Below are positions 1 through 9,436 of a stretch of 24,758 nt of DNA, piece after piece. Source of the DNA: Ophiothrix spiculata (taxonomy: Eukaryota; Echinodermata; Ophiuroidea; Amphilepidida; Ophiotrichidae). Location of the stretch: the NCBI GenBank assembly GCA_000969725.1, contig JXSR01S047502.1; one strand, written 5' to 3'. Below the pieces are notes generated by a model. It had not been told where the DNA came from, did not search any database, and saw only the letters and a program-made list of their open reading frames with translations. Each line of letters opens with the position of its first letter. Position 1 is the stretch's first letter. A program made the translations under genes and the position numbers.

Positions 1-360
1 TCTACTTGCTCCGTGGTCGGACAGTCACGTAAAGCCGTGGGTCCCCTGTGCGAATGCTCCTTCATGGGGCGCTGCATACAGTGTATACCTGGTGAGTCTC
101 AAGTGAGACAAATGACTCGCTTTGTTTTTTCTGTGATATATAATATTGTGTTAGCATACCTGTTGCATTAATGTAGCCTAATTTTCGTATCCAAGGCATA
201 GAGAATGATAGATGAATAGTAATAAATAACACATGAATAATTTGAACTGAAATCTGTGATAAAACAACATCTAACAAACAAGTTAGTTCTAATCGTAGAT
301 GTTCATGTCAGTGACTCGCTTGAGCCATTACCATGATTACGTGTCAGTAAACGCACAACA

Positions 361-422
361 TGACTCATTTTTTCACCGTTTTGAGTCATTTTGTCAGTGT
401 ACACTTTGCCTCAAATGAGTCA
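361..422. promoter_or_regulatory. Cluster of three AP-1/TRE consensus heptamers
   Basis: TGACTCA at 361-367, TGAGTCA at 382-388 and TGAGTCA at 416-422 are perfect matches to the AP-1 (Fos/Jun) consensus within 62 bp. Related half-matches (TGACTCG) lie near 112 and 312. An adjoining degenerate direct repeat (about 79-141 and 397-447, both ending near TTTTTCTGTGATATAT) may have multiplied them. Whether any transcription unit responds is not visible here; the nearest recognised exon is 5.4 kb away. Confidence 0.3.
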
Positions 423-720
423 AATTACTCTTTTTCTGTGATATATCTAAATATCAATAATCACTCTCTAAGGGTAACGTTCTTAGACATACACAGCACT
501 GATTAAAGACCTTGTGAAAAAAAAATTATTGTATCAAATCCAATTTTCGAGGATTACCGATTCGGTCAATGTATAAGTTCGAAGTTCCTGAATGCATAGT
601 TGTTGAAAAGACGTTCAATTAGCTCTGTCATGTTTACTGGTCAGTCGAATAAGTTCTTCAATTATCCGTCTTGGCATCAAATCCCATTAAAATAAAACGA
701 CAAGATCGGGTTTGCTGGTT

Positions 721-1076
721 TTACAGAACTGGGCTGCGAAGTTAATTAACAGAGTTGCGAAGAAAGAGCATACTTCCCTGCTCCTAGAACAACTGCACTG
801 GTTGCGTATAAAAGATCGTCATACCTTTAAGGCGATGTTACACATATATAAATGTCTTTCTGGTGTGGTCCGGCTTACTTAACATTTAGCCTGATATCTG
901 ACACTACTCGATTAACAGAACTAATAATAAAAAGTCAATCTCTTATTTCTGCAGCCGACCAAACATTCTTCTTGGCTGCACCAAAACAGTGGAGCAAACT
1001 ACCAGTCACAATTAGATCAGCAGGTTCAATTGGCGTTTTCAAGAAAACTCTGAAATATCACTTGTATAATCAATAA
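721..1076 (+). mobile_element. 3' end of a decayed non-LTR retrotransposon (reverse transcriptase C-terminus)
   Basis: Frame 1 from 721 reads LQNWAAKLINRVAKKEHTSL followed by LLEQLHWLRIKDRHTFKAML and HIYKCLSG. Frame 3 from about 865 continues GPAYL..., then FFLAAPKQWSKLPVTIRSAG and FKKTLKYHLY before a stop at 1074-1076. These match in order the pattern seen at the C-terminus of Jockey/CR1-like LINE reverse transcriptases: (Q)NxAARL, then LHWLPVxxRxxFK, LVYKCLxG, P.YL, and the terminal AP.LWNxLP..IR.A.S...FK..LK.HL. A frameshift at about 862-872 and a stop at 880 in frame 1 break it. The upstream polymerase core is missing, as expected of a 5'-truncated, dead copy. It is unrelated to the host gene. 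Confidence 0.8.
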
Positions 1077-1845
1077 TACACTCCCTTATCAGAAGTATTG
1101 CAACATAGCGTAAATCCTGGTGTTTGCGAGTATAACTCTTCCACCGTTAATATTTGATTTCTTTTTTAGTTGAGCAATGTTACCAATGTGTATTGTTCAA
1201 TGCAATAAAACAGTCCCCTTAGCTTATTTTCGTCCATTAATGATTTTGTTGCTTTCAAAATGGCGACGTTATGAGAGATACTGAATGAAGACCTCAAGCA
1301 CATTGTAGCCCCGAGAACCGAAAGAAACCGTTTTTGTTATATGGCTGTGCGCTTTTATTTTGTGTTGCCAAATAATTTCTGGCATTGCTAGACGTCGGGG
1401 GATTCTAGAAATGCATATAACTTGCGTATAAGCAGTCATCCATGAAAGACTGCACATGTGGAAAACCAACAATCATATTGCATAAATAAGCTTTTGCCAA
1501 CTTACATATTGGTCTTATTGGTCGCTCAGTACTGCCCAGAAAGAAAATACCTTCGTATAATTATTCTTGAAGGAATATTTAGGGATCGTAGACTCATATG
1601 TGTAGAGTAACGAAAGGGAAACAATTGACCACGCTTATACACGGGCAGCGAAGAGATGGGATGGCGAATTGGCCGAGGAACGTGACAGCGGCCCTGAATT
1701 GACGCCATATTGTTTTCATTAAGGAGTGTGGGTCTAATTAAGTTTCGATAACCAAAGAATAAGTGCTTCGAGTTTTAAATATGACGGCTACGACCATTGT
1801 AACCTTTCTTTGATGGCAAAAATTGGTGTATAACTCATGGTTTGA

Positions 1846-2103
1846 ACTTCATTGGTATGTATTGATTCGAAAAAACTTGTGCCAATTGACGGGAATATCG
1901 ATAACATCCAATATATCATAATTCTCAGCAAACCAATGTTAAAGTATTTTAGGCACATGTCAGCAGTTTGTAAATTACCACTTATCGTTCTTGAAAATGA
2001 CGTCACACTAGACTGCACGCATGTTTTTGATGACAGGATCTTCGAAAAAGGCGTTAGCAGTATCAATCTAAACGCAGATGCGCATTACGTAAATCTGAAG
2101 TAA
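1846..2103 (+). other. Unrecognised open stretch, 85 codons
   Basis: A plus-strand frame is open from the stop at 1843-1845 to the stop at 2101-2103. Its residues are of mixed, protein-like composition (for example VLENDVTLDCTHVFDDRIFE near the end). There is no in-frame ATG near its start, no convincing acceptor before it and no recognised motif. The minus strand is also open over much of the same bases, which lowers confidence. It may be a relic of a transposon ORF or chance. The rest of 1080-2690 shows nothing I can support. Confidence 0.18.
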
Positions 2104-2697
2104 GACACGTGCGATAACATTAACAGACGAGTCTTGAATAACACACATTTCAAACACATGAGTTGATTAATTTAACATCTGATCCTTGACAGATATCAGC
2201 TCTCAAAGAAATGCTTATTCTGAGTGGCATTGTAGAAGTGAGCAGTTGCTATCATTAAATTGCATGGATAGCCCCCTAGTTATGGAAATAAGTGTTAATT
2301 CATCAAAATAAGTAAAGAAAAGAAACATGAAAACAACTTTATAAAGATATAATTATAACTAGTATAACAATGTTTTCATACCAACGTTTTGAAATCGCTA
2401 TTTAAATTTTGCGCCAAAACCACAGTCGACGATGTTGCAATACTTATGATAAGTGTGTGTATTTGCTGCTTTTCATTTTTCAGTTTCATCTATCTCGATG
2501 TATTTCATGTATTTTTGTTGCATATTTTTTGTATTTTGTTTACTGCGCTGTGACCTTTTATAGAAATGGCGCATTACAAAAGCCTATTTGTATATGTACT
2601 AGTATGTATGTAAACTGCTCAGAAAATGCGAATCATAATTACTATTTTTATCATGAAAAGAGAAATAGCTTCCACTAAGTTTGTAACTACTCGAACC

Positions 2698-2862
2698 ATG
2701 GATTTTGCTTTGATGGAAGATCTATCTGCATGTAAATTATAGGAATGTCTAGAAGGGTACAAAGGAAATTACATACTAAAACCAGACAAAACACAGCTGA
2801 AAATGGGAGATCTCGGAGTCATGGTACTCAGACGGAGTTATATCATTCAAAAACAACTAAAC
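2698..2862 (+). mobile_element. Possible scrap of reverse-transcriptase coding sequence
   Basis: One frame reads MDFALMEDLSACKL, a TAG stop, ECLEGYKGNYILKPDKTQLK and MGDLGVMVL. The pattern DL.ac....n.lKPDKTQL resembles the region just after the YADD catalytic box in LINE reverse transcriptases (consensus LKLNpdKTqlm.lg). The catalytic box itself is not visible, and the identification rests on one short motif. It could belong to the same family as 721-1076, in which case the order along the strand is rearranged. Confidence 0.27.
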
Positions 2863-3073
2863 ATATTTAAACAATTGAGGTTTCGGCCAAAAAGACTTCG
2901 AACTGTTTAAAGTAATCTGTTGACGGCATTTTGATTATGTCCATGCAAGTGAAATTATTTGTAAACATTGGTAAAGGTTTATATATAAATGTGTAAGAAG
3001 GTAAAAATTATAGTAAACATAACTTTCCTCTGTTTTCTCGTGAAAAAGGACTGTAGCCTTAATTCTATTTAGT

Positions 3074-3904
3074 CTCAGCAAACACAATATTATTTTTACC
3101 TGTAACCGGGCATTGACAAGGAGATGAATCTAATAAACCCACTAGTAAAAACACATCAGTTATATCTGGCAACAGAAGACTAGAGGACAGGAAGGGAAAT
3201 CAGACAGGTAGAATTATAGGGTATGAGGACACTAACACAAAGTAGATGCAACTTGAAGCTAATTGAAGAAGATTATATATTGCTTTTTTCCGATTTATTG
3301 TCGATTAAAAGCTCTAGTACTTCTTTGAGTGCAATGTTTCTCGATAAGCCGCCATTTTGGAATGGTTATTAAACCATTGCATGTTCATCTTAGTATGACA
3401 GTGATTAAAACAAATATACATATACCAGAAAATTATTTTGTAAAGACATTGCATTTGATGAGTTCAGTAAATTTCGACAACTTTTTTCTTTCGTGCTGTG
3501 TTGTGAGTACGAGTAAAAATACCATATATAAGAATATATCGAAGCTTTCGAAACTCTCCTTTTCTGTCACATTTCTGAATTCATCAACAACGAACGGAAT
3601 CAATTCCGATATTCCTTACAAGTGGAACAGGAAAGGGAAACCATCCCTGGAGGGATCTAACTACCAACATGTTTATAGGGTCGTGCCACAAAATATGGGT
3701 AGCAAAATCGGACTGTCTGGTACCTCTTCGCAAAATTTGATATTTTGATGAATCTATTTTTAAACAATTTTCAAGCATTTTGTAAGGTCTATTGTCTCTG
3801 TACTGATACTAATGTCTTCCCTTCCTGTCCTCTTGTCCACTGCCGGTGATGTGCTTATCAGGTTTATCTCCCTGTCACTATACGGTAATACCGTGTTTGC
3901 TGAG
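3074..3904. repeat. Imperfect inverted repeat pair enclosing about 620 bp
   Basis: The left arm (3074-3198) begins CTCAGCAAACAC and ends GAGGACAGGAAGGGAA. The right arm (3817-3904) is its inverse, starting TTCCCTTCCTGTCCTC and ending GTGTTTGCTGAG. The 16-bp inner block is perfect. The middle of the arms is diverged, and the left arm is longer by about 35 bp. This is either two opposed copies of one repeat or the long arms of a decayed foldback element. The enclosed 3199-3816 has short open frames but no recognised domain. Confidence 0.6.
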
Positions 3905-4263
3905 GCTAGATAGATTAAAGGGGTAGATATCATGACGATGTATTTTTGTATAGGGGTTTTATGCCAAGCCAGAGTAATTTTGACAAACTGGGTAAATAAA
4001 GTACCGAAATAAAGATGCATCATGGGCAAATAAGTGTATAAATTTGGCGCCACTAAATTAGTAGCGCATTAAAGGTAGCTTTTAAAAAGGGTAGTTCAAG
4101 CAAAGATTTTGAGGGGACAATCCATGTCCAAAATTTCACATTCAATTTTTTGGCAATTTTACTCATTTTAGTGTAGTGATGGTTTAACGCATGCCCTCGG
4201 CGCATGCCGTAATGTGCAACAAACGAGTCCACCGCCTAAAAACGAATAGCAGATTCGTGAGGT

Positions 4264-4403
4264 GACGTCATACCTCAGCTTGATCCAGTAAGAATCGCTG
4301 TTTATGTAGTATGTTCATGCTTACAAAATGGCCGACGTCATACCTCAGCTTGATCCAGTAAGAATCGCTGTTTATGTAGTATGTTCATGCTTACAAAATG
4401 GCC
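4264..4403 (+). repeat. Perfect 70-bp tandem duplication
   Basis: The 70-bp block starting GACGTCATACCTCAGCTTGA and ending TTACAAAATGGCC occurs twice head to tail (4264-4333 and 4334-4403) without a difference I can find, so the event is recent or the copies are homogenised. It directly precedes the SINE. A short dyad (GCATGCC near 4191 and GGCGCATGC near 4199) lies just upstream. Confidence 0.93.
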
Positions 4404-4440
4404 GCTCATGAACAGTGTGTCTTTGCTTTACGCCTTTATT

Positions 4441-4700
4441 TGGGGAAGCGGGTTGGCGCAGCGGTAGTTTCCTCGCCTTGTACCAATGAGGTCCCGGGTT
4501 CGAGCCCCGCGCCCGGCGCTTTATGTGCATTTGGTTTTCAGTCCATGCTCGCTTCCGCAGGTTTTTCTCCGGGTCCTCCGGTTTTCCTCCTGTACTAAAA
4601 CTGAATATTTAAGAAAGATCTAGGACCCCAATGGAAATAAGCTTCATTTGAGGCTTTCTTGGGTTATCCTTGGCTATCAGCCTAAAGAACTCTTTCTTTC
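4441..4700 (+). mobile_element. tRNA-derived SINE with a V-SINE-like central segment
   Basis: The head carries a good RNA polymerase III box A (TGGCGCAGCGG, 4454-4464) and box B (GGTTCGAGCCC, 4497-4507) at normal tRNA spacing. The putative acceptor arms (4447-4453 and 4511-4517) pair only partly, so this is not a functional tRNA gene. The anticodon-loop-like CTTGTAC would read TGT, hinting at a Thr-type ancestor. About 45 bases after box B comes TTTTTCTCCGGGTCCTCCGG then TTTTCCTCC, which resembles from memory the conserved central segment of the V-SINE superfamily found in fish and molluscs. The 3' boundary is uncertain; CTTTCTTTCC near 4690-4700 is a plausible end. The element could supply a pol III promoter. 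Confidence 0.72.
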
Positions 4701-4858
4701 CTTTTTCCTTAATCCATCGAAACAAGACGTGCCATGCAGAACAAAAGTAGAAAGATGTCTAGGTACAGTGTGTACCATAAAAAACGTTACAATCTTTGCG
4801 TGTAAAGTTCTTGGCTTTGCCAGGTAGTCAGAAACTATGTAAAAGTATTATTTTTCAG

Positions 4859-5275
4859 GGGGACAGCTCGCTAGTCCGACAACTCGCTAGTCAGAAAGCT
4901 CGCTAGTCCGACGGCTTGCTAGTCCGACGGCTCGCTAGTCCGAATTTTAATTTAGGCTCGTCAGTCCAAATTATGAAAAAATGTGTGCATATTTCTATTA
5001 CAGTTTTTCAAAATTCGGACTAGCGAGCTGTTATTTAAATTCGGACTGGCGAGCCGTTTTTAACATTCGGACTAGCGAGTTGCTTTTAAAATTCGGACTG
5101 ACGAGCCTATTTTCATATTCGGACTAGCGAACCTCCGGACTAGCGAGCTGTTTTTTCGGACTAGCGAGCCTTTTTCAAGGTTATATTTTCCCCATTGAAT
5201 AACGTTTCGGACTAGCGAGCCTTCGGACTAGCGAGCTTTCGGACTAGCGAGTCGTCGGACTGGCGAGCGGACCCC
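4859..5275. mobile_element. 417-bp foldback element made of inverted 13-bp motif arrays, with 9-bp target duplication
   Basis: Six copies of CTCGCTAGTCCGA or close variants lie on the left (starts 4867, 4883, 4899, 4915, 4931, 4957), and eleven of the inverse TCGGACTAGCGAG on the right (starts 5015, 5041, 5067, 5093, 5119, 5135, 5156, 5207, 5223, 5239, 5255). Spacing is mirror-symmetric: 16 bp in both outer parts and 26 bp in both inner parts. The outer 22 bases at each end are inverted copies (GGGGACAGCTCGCTAGTC against GGGGTCCGCTCGCCAGTC; 19 of 22 match overall). Identical 9-mers ATTTTTCAG flank it (4850-4858 and 5276-5284). It has no coding capacity. A 9-bp duplication with long composite inverted ends is typical of Mutator-like foldback elements; that class is inference. 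Confidence 0.85.
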
Positions 5276-5730
5276 ATTTTTCAGTCCATGAAACAGACGT
5301 CACTATTACTTTTGTTTCATTTTAATCGGTAATCTGGAACAGAAGTTATGCTTTGTCAAATATTTGGACGTACAATTTCATGCAATTTCATGATTTTGTA
5401 TTGTCATTGATCTGTAACAATGTTTACGCATGTTCTTTTTTATCTCTGTTAAAAAAATGAACAAATTTGATGACGGATATGATAAATTTTCCGAGGTGAG
5501 CCATTTTTTATTCCATTGAGAAACACCCCTGCTTTATGACCAATAATCATGAAATTGGACAAGATACAAATCTACACATAACTTTTGTTGTACATTACCA
5601 ATTTAAATGAAACAAACGGTATCTGAAAATATAAATCATTGGTTATAAAATGCTACTTTTACATACTTTCTTACTATCCGTTGAACACAAGAAAGCAACA
5701 CGTAAATATTGTAACGGGGTTTTTTCTGGG

Positions 5731-5742
5731 ACACCCTGTATT
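5731..5742 (-). repeat. Solitary transposon-end-like motif (rc of GGGACACCCTGTA)
   Basis: The sequence CTGGGACACCCTGTA (about 5727-5741), read on the minus strand, is TACAGGGTGTCCCAG followed by an A-rich run. TACAGGGTGTCCCA is a familiar terminus of IS630/Tc1/mariner-like and related elements in invertebrates. No opposite end was found in 4860-5730, so it is at most a lone relic end. The rest of 5285-5758 shows only AT-rich sequence. Confidence 0.3.
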
Positions 5743-5758
5743 ACATGAGTAAACTTAC

Positions 5759-5977
5759 CCTATAATATGGACATGCCACCATACAGCAAGGTAGACAAAA
5801 TATCCATGTCCATACATCCACCATGTCATGACAAGCATATAAATGATCAAATTCAGAAGTGTTCGTGATCACAATCCGCCCAAATTCACACTTAAAATTG
5901 GGTCGAAATCCAGGTACTTCGTCGTCTTTACCTAGGTATCCCTTTAATCCTTTTTCAATAGCTCGGTTAAAGTCTAG
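5759..5977 (-). CDS. Internal coding exon of the same unrecognised gene, with a Trp/Cys-rich hydrophobic segment
   Basis: On the minus strand a strong acceptor (long T tract ending TTACAG at 5983-5978) leads into 73 codons with no stop, ending at a near-perfect donor, AGG|GTAAGT (5758-5753). The exon is 219 bp and phase 0 at both ends, so it could be skipped without changing frame. Residues 1-30 (LDFNRAIEKGLKGYLG and on) are charged and mixed. Residues 30-50 read like a beta-rich stretch (CEFGRIVITNTSEFD). Residues 54-73 (VWTWIFCLPCCMVACPYYR) are hydrophobic with four Cys and two Trp, suggesting a membrane-inserted or palmitoylated segment. That segment superficially recalls the membrane hairpins of LITAF-type proteins, but the flanking CxxC pattern is not evident, so I assign no family. 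A partial second copy lies at 11203-11358. Downstream exons were not found in 1-5758. Confidence 0.72.
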
Positions 5978-6208
5978 CTGTAAGAAAAAACAAGACAGAT
6001 GTGAATTCACCCTACGAAATCCTATTGCTGCTGTTTTTTATACTGACGTATCCTGCGGAAGTTTGCTCTGTTCTAGTTTCCTAGTTCCTACAATTTTGTT
6101 TTGAAGAAAACAGAAAACCCGGGGGGGGGGGGTTACTGGGTATTCTGACCGGGTAAACACCCGCGTTACCAAAAAGGTGAGACCTGGACAGGTCTCGAGA
6201 CTTGCAAT

Positions 6209-6461
6209 ATAGGGCATCACAATCGACCTGGTACTCTGCAAATCTCACATAGGGTGTCAAATTTGGCTTCTATAGTCTCTTATAGGATATCAACGAAAGA
6301 ATGGTTGAATTAACGACAACGGTGCCTTAAAAAGGATATCCATTTGAACAGGTATGGTCCCGGATAGGGTATCAATTCGATCAGATATGATAGATTTATT
6401 GTTTCAGATAGGGTATCATTTCACCCATTTTTGCCAAATTTTGGTCTCACATAGGGTCACC
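6209..6461 (+). repeat. Degenerate tandem array of ATAGGGTATCA motifs, contracted in copy B
   Basis: ATAGGGTATCA or variants start at 6209, 6249, 6282, 6331, 6364, 6408 and 6451, giving spacings of 33-49 bp. The bases between are poorly conserved. In copy B only about one unit remains (ATAGGATATAATCG near 11586), and 6235-6458 has no counterpart, so the array changed copy number after duplication. A G12 run (6121-6132) lies just before it. No coding role is apparent. Confidence 0.65.
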
Positions 6462-6652
6462 TTCAGAACCTGCGGAACTCGGTGGTTACCTGGAAACAAA
6501 TATCAGTTACCCCGGAAAGAAATTTGAGAATGCAAACTGTATATACACTGGTCTTTCGAATATGGGAATTTTTTTTGGACAAAATATTGAAAGGATTTAT
6601 TAGTTCTGCGACTATCTTCCCATATGATTCAGGTGATTTGCCTGTTATTGTG

Positions 6653-7227
6653 CACTGTAAGAAATGTCCGTAATTTTACGTTACCCGTAATCCAAGTTCA
6701 ACCGTAAGAGTAAAGTAAATGCTGTATTTAAACATAATCTATCTTATTTACATTGCAAGAATTACTGCAATTAGGGTTGGAATTAAAATGGCGTAAAATC
6801 CGCTGTTTTAATATGTAAAGTGCCTACTGGTTTGTTAAAATCTTAATTTTAAACAAATTATCTCAGACTGTCAAAATACAGTATACTTATTAGCAAAAAT
6901 CAGTAAAAATACGGTAAATTACTGGCAGTTTGGATGCATCCAAAGTGCCAGTAAATACGTATCTTTAAAGAACATTTTACGGGTAAGTTAGTGTATTATT
7001 ACAGATTCGTATGGTTGGTATCAAAATGATACATTAATTTTAACAAATCACAAGACGCTTTACCAACAACAATGGATGTTACATTGTATATCATTCTAAC
7101 CTCAACCCTAACATCACTGACACTTACAATATAATTACAAGAAATACCTTTTAAATACAGCATTACATATATTTTACGGTTGAAATAAATTATGGGCGAT
7201 ATAAAATTACGGATATTTCTCACAGTG
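6653..7227. mobile_element. MITE-like element with 26-bp terminal inverted repeats (copy A)
   Basis: The left end begins CACTGTAAGAAATGTCCGTA (6653-6678). The right end (7202-7227) is its inverse, CACTGTGAGAAATATCCGTA on the other strand; 24 of 26 bases match. The 575-bp interior repeats related TACGGTAAATTACTG-type words and has no coding capacity. No clear target duplication is seen. The same element sits at the same place in copy B, so its insertion predates the A/B duplication. Confidence 0.72.
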
Positions 7228-8341
7228 ATAAAAGAGAAATCATTGTGTGAAAATAAGATATTTGTAACAAACATGGATTGCCGTAAGGTTTTTTATTTGT
7301 TCTGCTGTAGAAAACACTGCAATCTTCGTTAGGCACTTCTCAGCATGTTTGTTAGAAAAAGGTATGTAAACAATTTAACAAGAGTATCCGTGATTTTCTT
7401 GTTTTCGAAGTGTACGTGTTCAGCACATACGTACGTTAGTCTGTATAATTCAGCAATAGAATTCTGTTTCTAATGTTGCAAATTGAATGTTTGGTTTACA
7501 CAAAGAGACGCGTTAAAAAGAGCTAAAAATTAAACATCATCCAAACGTACGCGTACACGGCTTAACAAATGTATTTCGTGTTTCCCGTTTTCCCATAGAG
7601 AATTACGCTGTCAAATCTTTAAATTAATACATAAATTTACATTTAAATTGTGTGTATATTTGTGCCACCTCAGTTAAAAAGATAATAAAAAGAATGTGAA
7701 ATTGCACATTTACGATGTCAATGGAGACAGAAAGGGTTAAACTTGTCAATGTCAATGTGGGTTAACAGTTTGTTATCACAAAATTATATAGCGCAATAGA
7801 CAATCAGAATACATAGGACAATGTTGTCACACAAAACCTAAAATAAGGTAGCACAGACTTGTACCAAAGTAACAAGACAGAGAACTTTTATCGTTAAATA
7901 TTGAAATTAAAAAGCATGAAATCTTATATGAGTTTAATTGTTTTGCATTAGTACAATAACGATTTACTCTTATTTCCTACTGACATGTTTGGGGGCTTTT
8001 TAGTATGCCTTGAACATGTTAAAAGTAATTTACAGTTTCGTGGATTTTTTCCCCAATAAAAGTGCATTCTCATGAGGTATCCGGTTTTCCAGACCATTTA
8101 TCTTCATTTGCTTAAGTGTCACCATGCCTTTGAATACTGAACACGAGTTTAAAGGAAAGTAGTCTTAATGCGTTTAGATATTCTACTTAAAACACAGCAC
8201 AGCAGAGTATTTTAATCTATGACCATTTTAACCCTTTTTACATTACTATTTTTCAAATCACGTTAATTTGTCACCTTTAATCATATCCTAGATCCTCTTC
8301 AGTTATTTGGCCCATTTTTTGGAACGTAAACTTGATCGAGC

Positions 8342-8987
8342 CAGGGCCCTGTTTCTCTCGCGTTTCTGCTGAAGCCTTTCCAGTCTTTTGTTATAAACAG
8401 CTGATTAAGGCTGCATGTGCACAGTCTTTTGTTATAAACAGCTGATTAAGGCTGCATGTGCACAGTCTTTTGTTATAAACAGCTGATTAAGGCGACATTT
8501 AATACATAATATGTAAATTATGCCATACAACCCATAGCAACCTTGCGTAGAACTTTGCGCAGAGGAATATCACAATAACCAGAATGTTAAGTTCGAGTTC
8601 TCGTTAACTGGTTGCGTACGAATTCGAACTTGAACTTACAGTTTGACTGCCGTGGTGTGCTTGAAATCTTTAAGCTTACTCAGCCGATTTCAAATGGAAA
8701 TTTCACTCTTTGTGTCGGTGAGCTTATAGTACCATCGGCCAAAAGTTGTTCAGAATTAGTGTATCTAATGATTTATGGGTCTGGTTCTATTTATTTTTCA
8801 CTTTTATTGCACTGAAATTCAAGATAATTTTCGGAGAATTTTGTTTTACAAATTCGTGCATACTAATGAGCTTGTACGTGATACATAATTAACCACGTGA
8901 CCTCGAATTGCTAATTTGCGCTGAAGCTTCATTTTTTCCGTTGGCAAGGTATACCAGATTCCTATCCCGAATTTATCTACTATCCCT
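8342..8987. mobile_element. hAT-like non-autonomous insertion, present only in copy A
   Basis: Perfect 8-bp direct repeats GATCGAGC flank it (8334-8341 and 8988-8995), and copy B has a single GATCGAGC (13874-13881) at the uninterrupted site. The element starts CAGGGCCCTG and ends TATCCCT. Counting the shared G gives CAGGG...CCCTG, the usual hAT terminus, and 8 bp is the hAT target-duplication length. The 646-bp interior has no transposase. A 41-bp tandem repeat lies near its left end. It is an insertion after the A/B duplication. Confidence 0.85.
8381..8493 (+). repeat. 41-bp tandem repeat, about 2.75 copies
   Basis: The unit starts CAGTCTTTTGTTATAAACAG, continues CTGATTAAGGCTGCATG and ends TGCA. 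Copies start at 8381, 8422 and 8463 without a visible mismatch; the third stops after CTGATTAAGGC. It lies in the subterminal part of the hAT-like element, where transposase-binding repeats are often found. Confidence 0.92.
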
Positions 8988-9436
8988 GATCGAGCTATTG
9001 CTTTAATTCACGGTCTTAATCCAACTTATACTGAAGATAATTTTAGTGCCCATGATTAAGTTTAGGCTGTGCGACACATCTTTAAATTCACCAGCTTTAG
9101 CGTAATATGTGTCACCATGCTCGCAGTCGATTTAAGGACATATCGTGTAACATGTCCTTAATATATTTTGTGAAAATTCAGCTGTGCTTCAAATTATGGG
9201 ATATGGGCAAAATAAAGGGAAAACCCAACGATAACCTTCTCTGAGCACGATGTGTTACATCCAAAAATTCAAATTTACCACATGTATAACGTTAACATCT
9301 TATGCAAGCAATATACGATACTCCACATATATTTTAGGTAGACTTATATTTGAAATGATTTATGTTAGAGCAAAATGATAACAATAATGCAAGATAATAT
9401 TCCATTATTGTTGAACTATTATCTGTTATATTTATG

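Noticed and set aside
3584..4053. Minus frames of 64 and 97 codons
   Set aside because: They are largely the translated right arm of the 3074-3904 inverted repeat and flanking AT-rich DNA; no family match.
4447..4517. Functional tRNA gene
   Set aside because: Boxes A and B are good, but the acceptor arms pair poorly and the sequence continues into a SINE body.
4859..5275. CRISPR-like array
   Set aside because: The repeats are short, come in both orientations with regular 16/26-bp periods and no unique spacers, sit in animal DNA and have transposon-style target duplications.
8612..8815. 67-codon plus frame
   Set aside because: It is inside the hAT-like non-autonomous element, with no transposase motif.
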